Of a stretch of 64,000 nucleotides of DNA, positions 43,645-54,727 are shown piece by piece. Numbering within the stretch: the first letter of the stretch is position 1; each line of letters begins with the position of its first letter. Source of the stretch: Erinaceus europaeus (taxonomy: Eukaryota; Chordata; Mammalia; Eulipotyphla; Erinaceidae); assembly GCF_950295315.1 (NCBI RefSeq), contig NC_080168.1, positions 72,954,553 through 73,018,552 of the forward strand. Reading direction: 5' to 3'. The notes beneath the pieces were generated by a model. It was not told the DNA's origin. It was given only the letters and a program-made list of their open reading frames with translations, and did no database searches. The position numbers were made by a program, and so were the translations under genes.

Positions 43645-44001
43645 GAGCCTTGATGCCAGCTGGACTTCCCTGGGCAGACAACCCCACCAATGTGTCCTGG
43701 AGCCCCACCTCCCCAGATCCCTACCCCAGTAGGAAGAGAGAGAGACAGATTGGGACTATGGATCGACGTGTCAATGCCCATGTTCAGCAGGGAAGCAATT
43801 CCAGATGCCAGACCTTCCACCTTCTGCAACCCATAATGACCTTGGATCCATGCTCCCAGAGGGATAAAGAATAGGAAAGCTATCAGGGGAGGGGATGAGA
43901 TACGGAGTTCTGGTGGTGGGAACTGTGTGGAATTATACCCCTCTTATCAGTCTTGTCAGTGTTTCTATTTTATAAATGAAAACTAAAAAAAAAAAAAAAA
44001 G
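43645..44001 (+). mobile_element. Rep-E 3' module (E3) copy
   Basis: TTGATGCCAGCTGGACTTCC, GGCAGACAACCCCACCAATG, CCACCTTCTGCAACCC, GGAAAGCTATCAGGGGAGG and TTATACCCCTCTTATC, ending in an 18-A tail. Confidence 0.9.
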
Positions 44002-44071
44002 GAAATAAGAGACTTAGAATCTCTCCCTTCTCTTTGGCCTATGAAATATACTGCCAGAGGCAGAGCCTCTG

Positions 44072-44073
<2 letters not shown>

Positions 44074-44119
<46 letters not shown>
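44074..44119 (+). repeat. (CA)n microsatellite
   Basis: About 22 CA units. Confidence 0.95.
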
Positions 44120-44122
<3 letters not shown>

Positions 44123-45005
44123 CCTTTCCCCCACCCCCCACCTGCACATTCCTGGCTATCTGGGGTTATACTATTGTTTGCTTTCATTCTTAGTCCCTGT
44201 CCATTCTCTCCTGATTTTTCCTAATAAACTTCTATTCATTTCACTGATGAAAAAGTATCACAATATAGTAGATGTAAGAAATATTAAGTAAACTGGCACA
44301 ACAACTGACTACTTAATAAGACAGAGGCCTGAGGCCCACTGAAACAGGGGTAGGCAGTTAAGGTCTATCCTACAGACAATCAATGAAGTCACTGCCTAAA
44401 GAAGTCCAGTGTGAGCTTATTTTGAAGTTCTAGCAGGGGAATGCAGCTATTCATATACCCTTGACTGAAGACCGGTCTGTCTCTATTTGGGGAAGGCCAT
44501 CCTCTTTGGCTGAGCACACAGCTTCAGGAGAGACACACATGGAGCAGTGAGGGAGGAAGGGGAGCAACTAATCCCCTAGAGTCAGAATAAGGCTAGGATA
44601 TGTAAGGAATAGTCAATGTTTTGAGTGGTGTGAGAGAGAAAATATCTAAGATGAAGAAATAGAAGCTGGATCTGAGAAAGCAAAATTCTACAAGTCAAGG
44701 TAAAGAAGCAGGATTTTATTACCTTGTGATGGGGGACCATCAAGAGATTTTCAGCAAAGAAGTGACATGAACTCATATATATCATAAGAGATGACTTTGG
44801 TTTAGGTGTGGAGAGTGAGTAACAGGAATAGTATGTGCAAAGGCTGTGGGTAACAATAACCCCAGATAGGCCAAATAGAAGGGAACAGGACAAAGGCTAC
44901 AGAGAGTGGGGGAAAGGGTGGGAAGAAATAAGGCCCAACTGATAAAGTCTAGCTCTGGCAAAACTTTGAAAGCTACTCAGAAGAGTCTGGGCCATTTTCT
45001 TTATA
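44120..45005. other. VWA8: Intron sequence, possible ancient repeat
   Basis: No exon is seen. 44690-44990 (AGCAGGATTTTATTACC, AAGAAGTGACATGAACTC, GAAAGGGTGGGAAG) resembles an old mammal-wide repeat that I cannot name. Confidence 0.35.
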
Positions 45006-45009
45006 AATC

Positions 45010-45205
45010 TGATTTCTTAAATATTTTTATTTATTTATTGGATAGAGAGACATTAAGATGAACTGGGGGGTGGGTGGGAGAGAGACCTGAAGCTCTGTTT
45101 CACTACTTGTGAAATTTCATCCCTGCAAGTGGGGACAGGGGCTTGAACCCAGATTCTTGAACATGGTAACATGTAAACTCTACTAGGTGTGCCACTGCCT
45201 GGCCC
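45010..45205 (-). mobile_element. SINE-B copy
   Basis: Antisense: TTTTTATTTATTTATTGGAT, CTGTTTCACTACTTGTGAAA, GGCTTGAACCCAGATTC (B box) and GTGTGCCACTGCCTGGCCC head. Confidence 0.88.
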
Positions 45206-45224
45206 TTTAGGCTGTCTTTTCCTT

Positions 45225-45420
45225 TATTTATTTATTTATTTGCCTCCAGGATTATCACTACAAATTCACTGCTTCTGGCAGCCATTTTTTCTTTTCTTTT
45301 CTTTTTTTGTTACTGGATAGGACAGAGAGAAATAGAGGAGGGGAGATACGGAGAGAGAAAGACAGACACCTGTAGGCCTTCTTTACCCCTTGTGAAGTGT
45401 TCCTACTGTAGGTGGAGGGC
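45225..45420 (-). mobile_element. SINE-A fragment
   Basis: Antisense: TGCCTCCAGGATTATCAC, CACTGCTTCTGGCAGCC, TACTGGATAGGACAGAGAG; the head is lost. Confidence 0.75.
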
Positions 45421-45555
45421 CATTTTCTAAAAGCACTAAGGAGTCACTGTAACAGAAGACCAGAGACTCGGATATTGGGAAAATTTCTCTCGCAGAATGG
45501 TCTGGCAAAGCCAGTGTGAAAGCAAAAGAAAGCTCTCTGGAAATTCCTTTTAAAA

Positions 45556-45775
45556 ATCGGGGGGGGGGGGGCGGTGGTGGCCGCACCTGGTTGAGCACAC
45601 TTGTTACAATGCACTAGGACCCAGGTTTGAGCCAACAGTCCCCACCTGCAGGGGGAAAGCTTTCTGAGTGGTAAAGCAGGGCTGTAGATGTCTCTCTGTC
45701 TCTCTCCCTCTCTCCCCTTCCCACTTGATTTCTGGCTGTCTCTATCCAATAAATAAATAAAGATAATTTAAAAAA
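45556..45775 (+). mobile_element. SINE-B copy with 13-G 5' end
   Basis: A run of 13 Gs (45559-45571) leads into CGGTGGTGGCCGCACCTGG, GACCCAGGTTTGAGCC B box, CCACCTGCAGGGGGAAAGC and CTGTCTCTATCCAATAAATA. Confidence 0.9.
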
Positions 45776-45779
45776 ATTA

Positions 45780-46240
45780 AAAGTCAGGAAGGGTTCCTAC
45801 CAGCAAGGGAAAGGCCTCAAGAGTAGTAGAGCAGTGTTACAGATGTCTCACCTATCTCTATTTTTTTTTTAAAAAAATAAAATCAGGAAGGAAATTACAG
45901 TGAGTTCAACTTAAGAGCAAAGAAGAATGAACTGCTTTAAGATCTGTTTGGAGGAAATCAGAGGCCAGGGCTTACTGGGGGGCTGAATGTAGAGGTGAAA
46001 ATATGAAGGAAAGATCCTATGGACAGAATATGTTGTGCCTTGCCCACCAGAGAGAGACCAGATGTGGATCTGCTGGGTGGGGGAAGGAGTTCAGTTGACA
46101 AAGATGGCTTAGTTTTAGACATGTTTACTGGGACATGTCTGCTTCCATTACCTGCTTCTCCTCCATTTCACTGTTAGGACTCAGGACCAGCTACCCCGCC
46201 TCCACTCTCCTCACACACACCCCCCAGACCCAGAAGGCCT
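45780..46240. other. VWA8: Intron sequence, worn SINE tail only
   Basis: 45800-45890 has AGAGCAGTGTTACAGATGTC and an A/T tail, the 3' part of a worn SINE. The rest is not recognised. Confidence 0.4.
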
Positions 46241-46244
46241 CAAG

Positions 46245-46530
46245 GATCTTCCACTCTGGGGTTATCACTGGGGCTGAGCTAGAACTACAAATTCACCACT
46301 CTTGGCAGCCTTTTCTTTTTTCTTTCCCTTTTCTATTTTATTTGATAGGACATTTAAATTAAGAGGGGTGGGGGAGGTAGAGAGGGATATATATATATAT
46401 GGAGAGAGAGAGAGAGAGACCTGCTTCACTGACTGAAGTTTCCCCTGCAGGTGAGGAGCAGGGGCTTGAACAAGGTCCTTGCACATGGTAATATGTTTGT
46501 TCAACCAGGTGCATCACTGCCTAGACCTTA
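46245..46530 (-). mobile_element. SINE-B copy, long form
   Basis: Antisense: TCTGGGGTTATCACTGGGGC 3' end, CACCACTCTTGGCAGCC, an internal TATATATATAT and GAGAGA microsatellite, GGGGCTTGAACAAGGTCC (B box) and CATCACTGCCTAGACC. Confidence 0.85.
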
Positions 46531-47280
46531 GTTACTTTTCTAAGACAGAGATTTCATTGGCTCATTTCAACATAGTTTCCTTTTCAAATTTTATTTGAAA
46601 GGTTCAGGTAGTTCCTCTAAGGAAATTTTCTGCAAAAGTATAGCTGGGAAAGAATCTTTGTACATAGCCTGAACCATATGAAACAGTTCTAGTGGCCTGT
46701 TTCTTCTAATCATAGTTTTCACCCAGAACAGAAAATCCTCAGGATTACTCTAACTGAGTAAACATACAAACAGTCTCTTATTTTTCCATTATAGGAGCTA
46801 CATGCCCAGATTTTCTCACTGGGAAATTTGGAAAACAAAACATTGCCTGATGTGCAATTACAAGAACACATCTGCTCCCATTTCTCCTTTGTTCCTATGC
46901 CTGCTCCTCTTTCCTCACTGTGTGTACAGTCTATATCCTTCACAAAAACTAGAAATTGTTTTTACATATTTGTTAACTCTTGATGAGAAAAGCAACAGGA
47001 AAGAAGAAACCCAAGAAATGACAAGATGCTAAGAAAAATACTATTCAAGAGAGTAGTTGACTGTTTAGATCCAGTGTGTTGTGATAGTGCGCTGGAAGAA
47101 AGATAGGACTCAGGTGCCCCAGAAGTATAGATTTAGGAGAATTAGAGGACATGTTAAGCCCACAGGAATCAACCCAGAGAGGAATTAAAGTTGCTTCCAA
47201 TTTCTATGAGAGAAAACAGGAGGGAGCATGACTTTAAGAGAGCTGAAGGGTTCTGGTGTTCTTTAATAAAAGAAAGAAAG
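46531..47280. other. VWA8: Intron sequence, no feature recognised
   Basis: No exon or repeat family is recognised. Confidence 0.4.
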
Positions 47281-47282
47281 AG

Positions 47283-47306
47283 ATGGGGGGGGGAGGAAGG
47301 AAGAAA

Positions 47307-47356
<50 letters not shown>

Positions 47357-47365
47357 GAAAAAGAC
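47283..47365 (+). repeat. (GAAA)n microsatellite
   Basis: GGAAGAAAGGAAGAAAG grading into more than ten AAAG units. Confidence 0.95.
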
Positions 47366-47374
47366 AGACTTATT

Positions 47375-47455
47375 GGGGCTGGCAGTGGCATATCTAAAGT
47401 GCACATATTTATTACCAAATGCAAGAATCCAGGTTTGAGCTCCTGCTCCCACCAT
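47375..47455 (+). mobile_element. SINE-B head fragment
   Basis: GGGGCTGGCAGTGGCATATC and ATCCAGGTTTGAGCTCC; it stops where the next SINE begins. Confidence 0.75.
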
Positions 47456-47600
47456 TATATTAATGAGAAAGAAAAAGGAGAAAGGGATAGAGAACACAGC
47501 AGAGCATCACTGTGGAACATAAGATGCTAGAGATCAAACTCAGGACCTTGTGGGCTTGAGAATCCAACGCTTAGTCCACTATACCATCTCCCAAGGCCAT
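47456..47600 (-). mobile_element. SINE-C copy
   Basis: Antisense: TAATGAGAAAGAAAAAGGAG, AGCATCACTGTGGAAC, GAGATCAAACTCAGGACC and CACTATACCATCTCCC head. Confidence 0.82.
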
Positions 47601-48050
47601 GGTTCTGATACACTTGTAACCTCCTCAAATTTATTGTTTTACTTAGCCTATTTCCTAAGAGAGATTTAGCAATAAAATCTTTTTTTCAAGAAAAAAAAAA
47701 AAAGGCTGTTGGGCTTATCTTTCTGGATAAAGATATACAGGAGCTTAGGAAATTCTATCCTTATTCTATTAAAGACAAGAAACCTCTAAGGATGGGTTAT
47801 GTAGGAGATGTGGGCTGAACAGAACTAAGAGAAAGGGAAGAGACAAATGGGTGTAAAAGGAGATTGGGACTAAACTTTGATTGGCTATGCTAAAGGATCA
47901 ATGACAGATCTTGAAGGAACTTTCAGAAGAAATGTGCAAACTTGTTTGATAGCCCCCTGCAGATCTTATACCATCAGGTATAATGTCTCTAAAAACTGCA
48001 TTCAAGGCCTTTCTTCTGACTAGATCATCCACATTTTTTAAACAAAAAAA
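47601..48050. other. VWA8: Intron sequence, no feature recognised
   Basis: No repeat family or exon is recognised. Confidence 0.4.
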
Positions 48051-48054
48051 TTTG

Positions 48055-48285
48055 GAGGGCTGAGCAGTAGTGCATCTGGTTAAGCACACACATTACCATG
48101 CACAAGCACCCCGGTTCAAGCCCCTGGTACTCCAGGGGAAAAGCTTCACAAGTGGTGAGACAGTGCTTTTCTTCAGGCATCTCTCTCCCTCTCCTTCTCT
48201 CTCTCTACCTCTCTATCTTCCTCTTCCCTCTCACCTTCTCTCTGCCTCTATCCAACAAATAGTAGATAAAAAAAATTTTTTTAAA
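48055..48285 (+). mobile_element. SINE-B copy
   Basis: GAGGGCTGAGCAGTAGTGCA head, ACCCCGGTTCAAGCCCCTGG B box, CT block and CTGCCTCTATCCAACAAATA. Confidence 0.88.
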
Positions 48286-48299
48286 AACTTTGTTTTATT

Positions 48300-48472
48300 T
48301 TGGTAATTTTATTTTTTTTTATCTTCTCATAGAGATGACACAGAAGACATACCTGCAGCACTGTTCCACTGCTCATGAAGTTTCCTCCCTGTAGACGGGG
48401 ACCAGGGCCATGAACTTGGGTCCTGGTGCATGGCAATGTGCACTCTACAGGATGTGCCATGCCCAACTAGCT
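48300..48472 (-). mobile_element. SINE-B copy, opposite orientation
   Basis: Antisense: TTTTTATCTTCTCATAGAG, ATACCTGCAGCACTGTTCC, CATGAACTTGGGTCCTGG and GGATGTGCCATGCCC. With the copy at 48055-48285 it forms a close inverted SINE pair. Confidence 0.82.
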
Positions 48473-48474
48473 CA

Positions 48475-49515
48475 TAATTCCTGTCATCCTGTGACTTTTC
48501 ACTCCTGCTTCAGTGTGTTTCACTGAAGCTTTGCCTGACTTTCCTCTTGTCATCTCTTCTTCAGTTCTCAACACCAGAATGTCTTCTTCCTTTGCAATCC
48601 TAAACCAAGGTCCTACAGCACTTAGCACACAGCACTTTAGCAAGGTGCCAGCAGTCTCAGCAGGAGGACAAAATCAACACTTTATTCCTGCCACTACCAT
48701 AGCAAACTCACTTAGAAGCTGTACATGACAACCATTAAAATTTGAGAAAAGCAAAGTTGTGTGATTTGCTATTTCTAAAGGAGATAGACATCTCTTCCAG
48801 AAAGTTTTGCTCAATTTGTGCAAATCAAGAGGAGGAAAGCCACATTTAGGAAGTGTGCCAGTCATATATGAGTGTGTGTGGGGGGGGGCTGCTTTGGAGA
48901 GAAGAAAACTGAAGTTCTAGGCAGCTTGGGGACGCTGCACAAGTGGGATTCTGAGGACAAGTTCTTTCTGTTGAGACAGACTGCGCTATTTTCTGTTTTA
49001 CCATACTGCATACCAGAATGTAGGGAGGTGGCCTCCCTCAAGTGATCTGCATGACAGTACGTTCTGATGTCAGGAAGTCTAAGAACAATTGCTCCCAGGC
49101 TGTCATGTAACCTAAAGCATGTGGTGCTTGGGGACTAGCTGCATGGTACCTATACTTCAGAGAGAGGCTGAGGATCTTTGCTTCTGAAGCAGTTTTCACA
49201 ACAGACTCCAAGAGAAATGACTGTTCAGCTTATCTTCCTACACTGAAATGTCTGCCTTCCTTCTAGTCCCCCCTCTCCTGCCCTCCCAAATTCTTTAATA
49301 ACTTCCATAGGGTTAGAGTCCTCTCTATCACATTTAGAAAAGTTTCTGCATAGAGCCCTAACTTGGAAATGTCACTGTGAAAGCCATTAACCAATGCCAG
49401 CTGCAGTCAAAGATAACAAAACAAACAAGAATTGAAGCTTCCCAGCTCAGTTATTTTTTTAAGTTATTAAATCTTTTTTTTCTATATCTTTCTTTGGGGA
49501 CTAGTTCATATAAAA
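48475..49515. other. VWA8: Intron sequence, no feature recognised
   Basis: No exon or repeat family is recognised. It is one of the longest stretches here that is free of SINEs. Confidence 0.4.
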
Positions 49516-49520
49516 ACTAA

Positions 49521-49641
49521 GGGGGCTGGGGAGACAGTATGATTTCTATGCAAAAAGAGTTTTATGCTTGAGATTCTGAAGTCCCAGGTTCAATCCCTAT
49601 AAGCCAGAGCTGAGCAGTCCTCTGGTAAAAAAAAAAAAAGT
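49521..49641 (+). mobile_element. SINE-D copy
   Basis: GGGGGCTGGGGAGACAGTAT, GATTTCTATGCAAAAAGAG, CCCAGGTTCAATCCCTATAA, AGCCAGAGCTGAGCAG and a 13-A tail. Confidence 0.9.
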
Positions 49642-49796
49642 AAATTAATGTAGCATAAATAAATATTAAAAATGATAAAATAAATAAGAATTACAAGAAA
49701 GAAAGTAATTATCAGGAAAAATGAATTGCAAGTATTTCCTTTTAGCTTTTAGATTTCCACTAGATGGTGTGCATGCTAGACGGTGGCTTAAAACTG

Positions 49797-49890
49797 GAAA
49801 CAGAGGCTGAGGCAGTAGTCCAGAGGCAGAGTGTGTAGTTGAGGCCCTGGGACCCTGCCTTGGCACCACATGCATTCAAGCAAGCCAAAA
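49797..49890 (+). repeat. Degenerate SINE-C-like copy
   Basis: AACAGAGGCTGAGGCAGTAG, TTGAGGCCCTGGGACCCTGC and CACCACATGCATTCAAGCAA; no tail. Confidence 0.5.
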
Positions 49891-50149
49891 ACAAAGCATC
49901 ATCAATAGCAGAATAGTGTTTTAGTCTCACTTATTCCCTCTTTCTTGTATATACCAGCTGAGCCTCAGCTTCCTCTTTTGAATAAAGAAGGCCTTGTCAA
50001 GCTGGTCTCTAAATATTATCAGTCTAATACTTTTTTTGCCCCGTAACAAAGTAAGACGTTGTCAATATAAGATCTCTGGAAATGTGACTTCTTCATTTTC
50101 CTAACTCCTCATAGAAAAGGTGCTCTACTTATATAATCAGAAAAAAAAA

Positions 50150-50350
50150 ATTGTTGGTGATCAAGTAGTGGCACACCTGGTGAAGCACACATGCTACCAT
50201 ATGCAGGGACCTGGGTTCAAGTCCCTGCTCCCCACCAGCATGAGGGAACCTTAAAGACAAGTAGTATTGTTCTCTCTCCTTTTTGTTTCTCTGTCCCTCC
50301 TTCCCTCTCAATTTCTCTGTCCTATCAACTTAAAAATGTTAAAAATAAAA
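50150..50350 (+). mobile_element. SINE-B copy
   Basis: GTGATCAAGTAGTGGCACAC, ACCTGGGTTCAAGTCCCTGC B box, CCCACCAGCATGAGGGAAC and a CT block with an AAAATGTTAAAAATAAAAA tail. Confidence 0.85.
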
Positions 50351-51360
50351 AAGCTGTCAAAGTGCAAAGTACAAAAAAAATCTTAAGACATTTACACAAA
50401 GGAATTCCCTATAACAGATATCAACTGTACTAGTAGCATACAGTACATGGCTCTAGAACACACAAGATTTCCTGCCAAAGTCATAACTTTTTCTTCAAAT
50501 GGGACTCACAGAACCCACATGCCTACAATTGTGAAACAGTGTAGTTTTAGATAGCAGAGACACAGATTGGATAGCTGGGTTACTATGGCTGAAGAAGCCA
50601 TGATAAATATCATAGAGTGGGAAACTGATGTGTCTGCATAAGCAAAATTTAGATTCAAAAACAATTGCAAACAAAACATATGTCCAGAAATACTAGCTGG
50701 GCAAATTAAATGGCTAAGAAAATGTGGCAAAATAGCCAAGGATTTCCAGGGTAGGTTTTAGGCAGTCTCATCAAGTGAGAGTTTGAGAATGGACATAAAA
50801 TAATATAATAAAAAGTCATAGCATAATATAAAGTCAAGGTTGGAGTAATTCTGATTGATGGAGCCAAGGAATCCCTAGTCTCAAAACTCCCAGGTCCCTG
50901 GAGCTCTCCTAGGCAAAACAGGCTTTGTTATCAGGTTCCCTGCTGCCACAGCTAGGGACCCAGGTGGGAAAAACCTGTGAACAAACTGTTCAGCATCTCC
51001 ACAGAGTTTGGACAATTATGCTGGCATAGCAACGTGGTAGCTTTCTAGTGTAGCACTGTCAGACTCTGCCAGGGCTCAGATTAAATGAGTAATCAGCAAA
51101 ATTCGCACGTTCCTTCATTTTTGCAATTAAATATTCACAGTTGCCTTAACAGTTAATCACTCAACAAATATTTACTCAGCCTTCACAAGGAGGAAAACTA
51201 AGTCCCTGGTAACAGCAAACCTGTGATTAAAGGATAAAATAAGGAACAAAGAATCCTACAGAATTGTGTAGAGACCATGGGCATTGATCCTGCCTAGGTG
51301 ACACTGACTCCTATAGTGTATGCAGACTATAGAATCAAATGCTATTAAAATTTGAGGGGG
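50351..51360. other. VWA8: Intron sequence, no feature recognised
   Basis: No exon or repeat family is recognised. Confidence 0.4.
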
Positions 51361-51364
51361 GGGC

Positions 51365-51540
51365 AATGTTCCTCCCCCAAAAAAGACTTGGAGATAGTTA
51401 TGCAAAAACAAAGAAACAACAAAACAAAACAAAATTTTAACCTGAGGCTCCAAGGTCCCATGTTCAATCCCCTGTACTACCATAAACCAGAGAGCAGTGC
51501 TCAGGAAAAAAAGAAAAAAGGAGGGGGGGAAAGGAGGAGG
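51365..51540 (+). mobile_element. SINE-D copy with an A-rich insertion
   Basis: TTGGAGATAGTTATGCAAAA, a CAAAACAAAACAAAATT insertion, CCTGAGGCTCCAAGGTCCC, TGTTCAATCCCCTGTAC and a GA-rich tail. The insertion splits the normally continuous TGCAAAAG-CTCATGCC stretch. Confidence 0.78.
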
Positions 51541-51739
51541 AGAAGGAAGAGATGATGACAAAAGGAAAGATACCATTATTTCTAGCCTGAAAAAAAATGG
51601 AAATGACTTAATTTGAACGGCGAAATTATAAAGAACATTTATCGGCTTAATAAAATTTACTGTAAAAAATATTGCTTATCTGAAGCAATTCAAGACTGAT
51701 AAAAATCAGATTAAAATATATTCATAAAACAGGTCAGTA

Positions 51740-51865
51740 CTGTTAGTTGGGGCAAAATGGACAGAATACTCAACCTGCAATTGTGAGGTCCTGAGTTCAG
51801 CCCCCTTGGCATTGCACACATTGAGTGGTGTGCTGGTTGTCTCTCTCATTAATAACTATATATTT
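51740..51865 (+). mobile_element. SINE-C-like copy
   Basis: TTGGGGCAAAATGGACAGAA, TTGTGAGGTCCTGAGTTCAG and CATTGCACACATTGAGTGG. Confidence 0.65.
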
Positions 51866-52190
51866 TAAAAATAGAACAAAAATCAGAAATAGCTAAGTAT
51901 CCCTTGGGAAAAAATTTATCAAAAGATTTTTTTTTTTTTTGGTTTTTCAAAAGACATGGGAAGCACATCTGCTAAATGCAATGATTAAGCTGTCTCAATG
52001 TTATTTGAAACAAACCAACTTTAAAATGACACTCTGTAGATAACTTTAAAAAATGAAAACAAGGTGGAGGGGTACACTAAGGGCTTGCTATTAACTGTAA
52101 TGATTGAAGTGTGATTCTATTAAAGATAAACACTAAGCTACTTAGAATAAAGTGGACTTTGTGAAAGAAAGACTTATTAAAGTATAACAT
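51866..52190. other. VWA8: Intron sequence, no feature recognised
   Basis: AT-rich; no feature is recognised. Confidence 0.4.
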
Positions 52191-52194
52191 TAAA

Positions 52195-53335
52195 AAGTGC
52201 TAAACACTAAGTCCGAAGAAGAGGATATTCAGCAATCACTCCTACTTACTGTCACAGCAAAATCAATAAAATATCTAGGAATAAACCTGACCAAAGAAGT
52301 GAAAGACATATACTAAAAACTATGAGTCACTATACAAAGAAATAGAAAATGATACAAAGAAATGGAAAGATATCCCAAAGAGACCCCTCACAGAAAAGGA
52401 GATCTTCACATGCCATATATCAAACAAGAGACTAATAACCAAGTTATATAAAGAGCTCACCAAACTTAGCAACAAAAAAGCAAATGATCCCATCCAAAAA
52501 TGGGCAAAGGATATGAACAGAATATTCACTATAGAAGAGATTCAAAAGGCTAACAAACACATGAAAAACTGCTCCACATCACTGATTGTCAGAGAAATGC
52601 AAATAAAGACAACACTGAGATACCACCTCATCCCTGTAAGAATGTCACACATCAAAAAACGACAGCAGCAACAAACGCTGAAGAGGTTGTGGGAACAAAG
52701 GAACTCTTCTACACTGCTGGTGGGAATGTAAATTAGTCCAGCCTCTGTGGAGAGCAGTCGGAAGAACTCTCAAAAAGCTAGAAATAGACCTCCCATATGA
52801 CCCAGTGATTCCTCTCCTAGGGACATATCCTAAGGACTCCATAACAGCCAACTAAAAAGATATGTGTACACCTATGTTCATAGCAGCACAATTTGTAATA
52901 GCTAAAACCTGGAAGCAACCCAGGTACCCAACAACAGATGAATGGCTGAGAAAGCTGCGGTATATATACACAATGGAATACTATGCAGCTATCAAGAACA
53001 ATGAACCCACCTTCTCTGACCCATCTTGGATGGGTCTAGAAGGAATTATGTTAAGTGAACTAAGTTAGAAAGACAAAGAGGAGTATGGGATGATCACACT
53101 CATAAGAAGAAGGTGAGAAAGAAGAACAGAAAGGGAAACTCAAAGCAGGATTTGACTGAGTTTATAGTAGGTCTCCAAAGTAAAAATCTTTGGGTAGAGG
53201 GTGAGCGTAGATGCTCAGCTTCATTGGGGGGGTAGGAAGGGGAGAGACACAGGCCTTTGGTGGTGGGAATGGTGTTAATATACACTACTACTAACTTACA
53301 GTCTCACAAATAACTATTTAATTTTTATGAGGGGA
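52195..53335 (+). mobile_element. L1 3' end with internal deletion
   Basis: 52250-52375 matches the end of the RT/connector region (AATATCTAGGAATAAACC) and jumps at about 52378 to AGACCCCTCACAG, which in the L1 at 24.7 kb lies about 690 bp further on. The rest runs to the ORF2 end (ATGGAATACTATGCAGCTAT) and a 3' UTR ending CTATTTAATTTTTATGAGG. The deletion removes the start of the C-terminal ORF2 region. The 3' UTR differs from that of the 24.7-kb L1. Confidence 0.92.
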
Positions 53336-53745
53336 GAAATGGATAGAATGTCTCGAAACTTTTTGATGCACAGACCATATGCTGAGTATACATTACTTTA
53401 ATCTAAGCATTTAAGACTTCAAATTGGTAATCAGATTGAATTTTAACATTGGGCTAAAATTGTTAATACATTTCTAATAATGACTTGTTCTTTGAAATAT
53501 TAAATCTCCTAAAAACTTAGACCAGGGAGAACAAAAGCAACTGGTGGTATTACCTTATAAGATACAGTTATATATAAATAGCTAAATATATATAAATAAC
53601 TATATATAAATAGTTAAATGTAAATAATCATTTACATATATAAATTATACAGCAAGTCCTAACAATGGGATTTTCAAAGTTAACCCAATGGCCAAATGAT
53701 TTGGTTAGAGCAATAAATATCTATTGCCTTCTTAAACTTTAACAC
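53336..53745. other. VWA8: AT-rich intron sequence
   Basis: It holds a TATATAAATA-rich patch (53567-53650) with several overlapping imperfect palindromes. Nothing else is recognised. Confidence 0.5.
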
Positions 53746-53749
53746 AGCA

Positions 53750-54610
53750 GGAACCTCCTGATTCCTCTATAAAGCCCATTATTTCCCCCAGTCCTGGAAC
53801 CTCTAGGGTGACGCTCACTTTCCTGCATGATTCTCTCAAGTCATACCAACTGATACTGTATCTGCTGATCCCAACCTAATCAATGCAACCAGTACCACCT
53901 CGGCTTGCTTCACTTCTGGACTGTGTCCAGAGACTTCAGGCATGGAATGTTAACAACCCTCCAGCTTCATTACTCTGGTGAGAATTTTCCCAGCTCATAG
54001 GACCACTTAATTCCATTTTGGGTGGTGCACTTCTTAACAAAACCTCAAAAACTTATGGATACATATGTATGTATCCATAAGTTAGGAGAAAATATATACC
54101 TTAAAGCAAAAGTGCACAATAATTTGCAGTGAGTCAACAGATGAAGCAAGCAAGTAGAGAGACCTAAAAAGACACCTTAAAATACCTAATGAAATAGTTT
54201 CAGGAGCTGGGCAGTAGCACAGCAGGTTAAGCATACGTGGCCCAAGAACTGGTGTAAGGATCCCAGTTCAAGCCTCCAGCTCCCCACCTGCAGAGGAGTC
54301 GCTTCACAGGCGGTGAAGCAGGTCTGCAGGTGTCTATCTTTCTCTCCCCCTCTGTCTTCCCCTCCTCTCTCCATTTCTCTCTGTCCTATCAACAATGACG
54401 ACATCAATAACAACAATAACTACAATAATAGTAAAAAAGGCAACAAAAGGGAAAATAAATATTTTTTTTAAAAAAATAGTTTCTACTTAGACCTAGATCC
54501 CCTCCTCACCTATCTCCTATTTCACACCCCTCAATCACTCCAAAGTTAACCTTATCAGACAAAGTAAGGATTACAAAAGCAGAATAAGGGCAAGAGATTG
54601 GCACACTTTT
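53750..54610 (+). mobile_element. Rep-E 5' module (E5), split by a SINE
   Basis: GCTCACTTTCCTGCATGATT, CTGCTGATCCCAACCTAATC, GACTGTGTCCAGAGACTTC and, after the SINE, CCTCCTCACCTATCTCCTAT and GAGATTGGCACAC. This corresponds to the reverse complement of 24660-24180. A short direct duplication (CTTATGGATACATA / TATGTATCCATAAG) at 54050-54080 forms a palindrome. Confidence 0.82.
54202..54473 (+). mobile_element. SINE-A copy nested in Rep-E
   Basis: AGGAGCTGGGCAGTAGCACA head, CCCAGTTCAAGCCTCCAGC B box, CT block, (CAA)n and T/A tail. AAATAGTTTC on both sides (54192-54201, 54474-54483) is the target-site duplication. Confidence 0.95.
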
Positions 54611-54727
54611 TTTCCCCCAGTGGTCACCAAATTTTATTTTGATTATGTTCAACAATCAGTTAAAATTTTGACTACACAAAAATAAAACAACAAAAATTGA
54701 ATTGTTTAAAGATTATAGGGAGAATAT

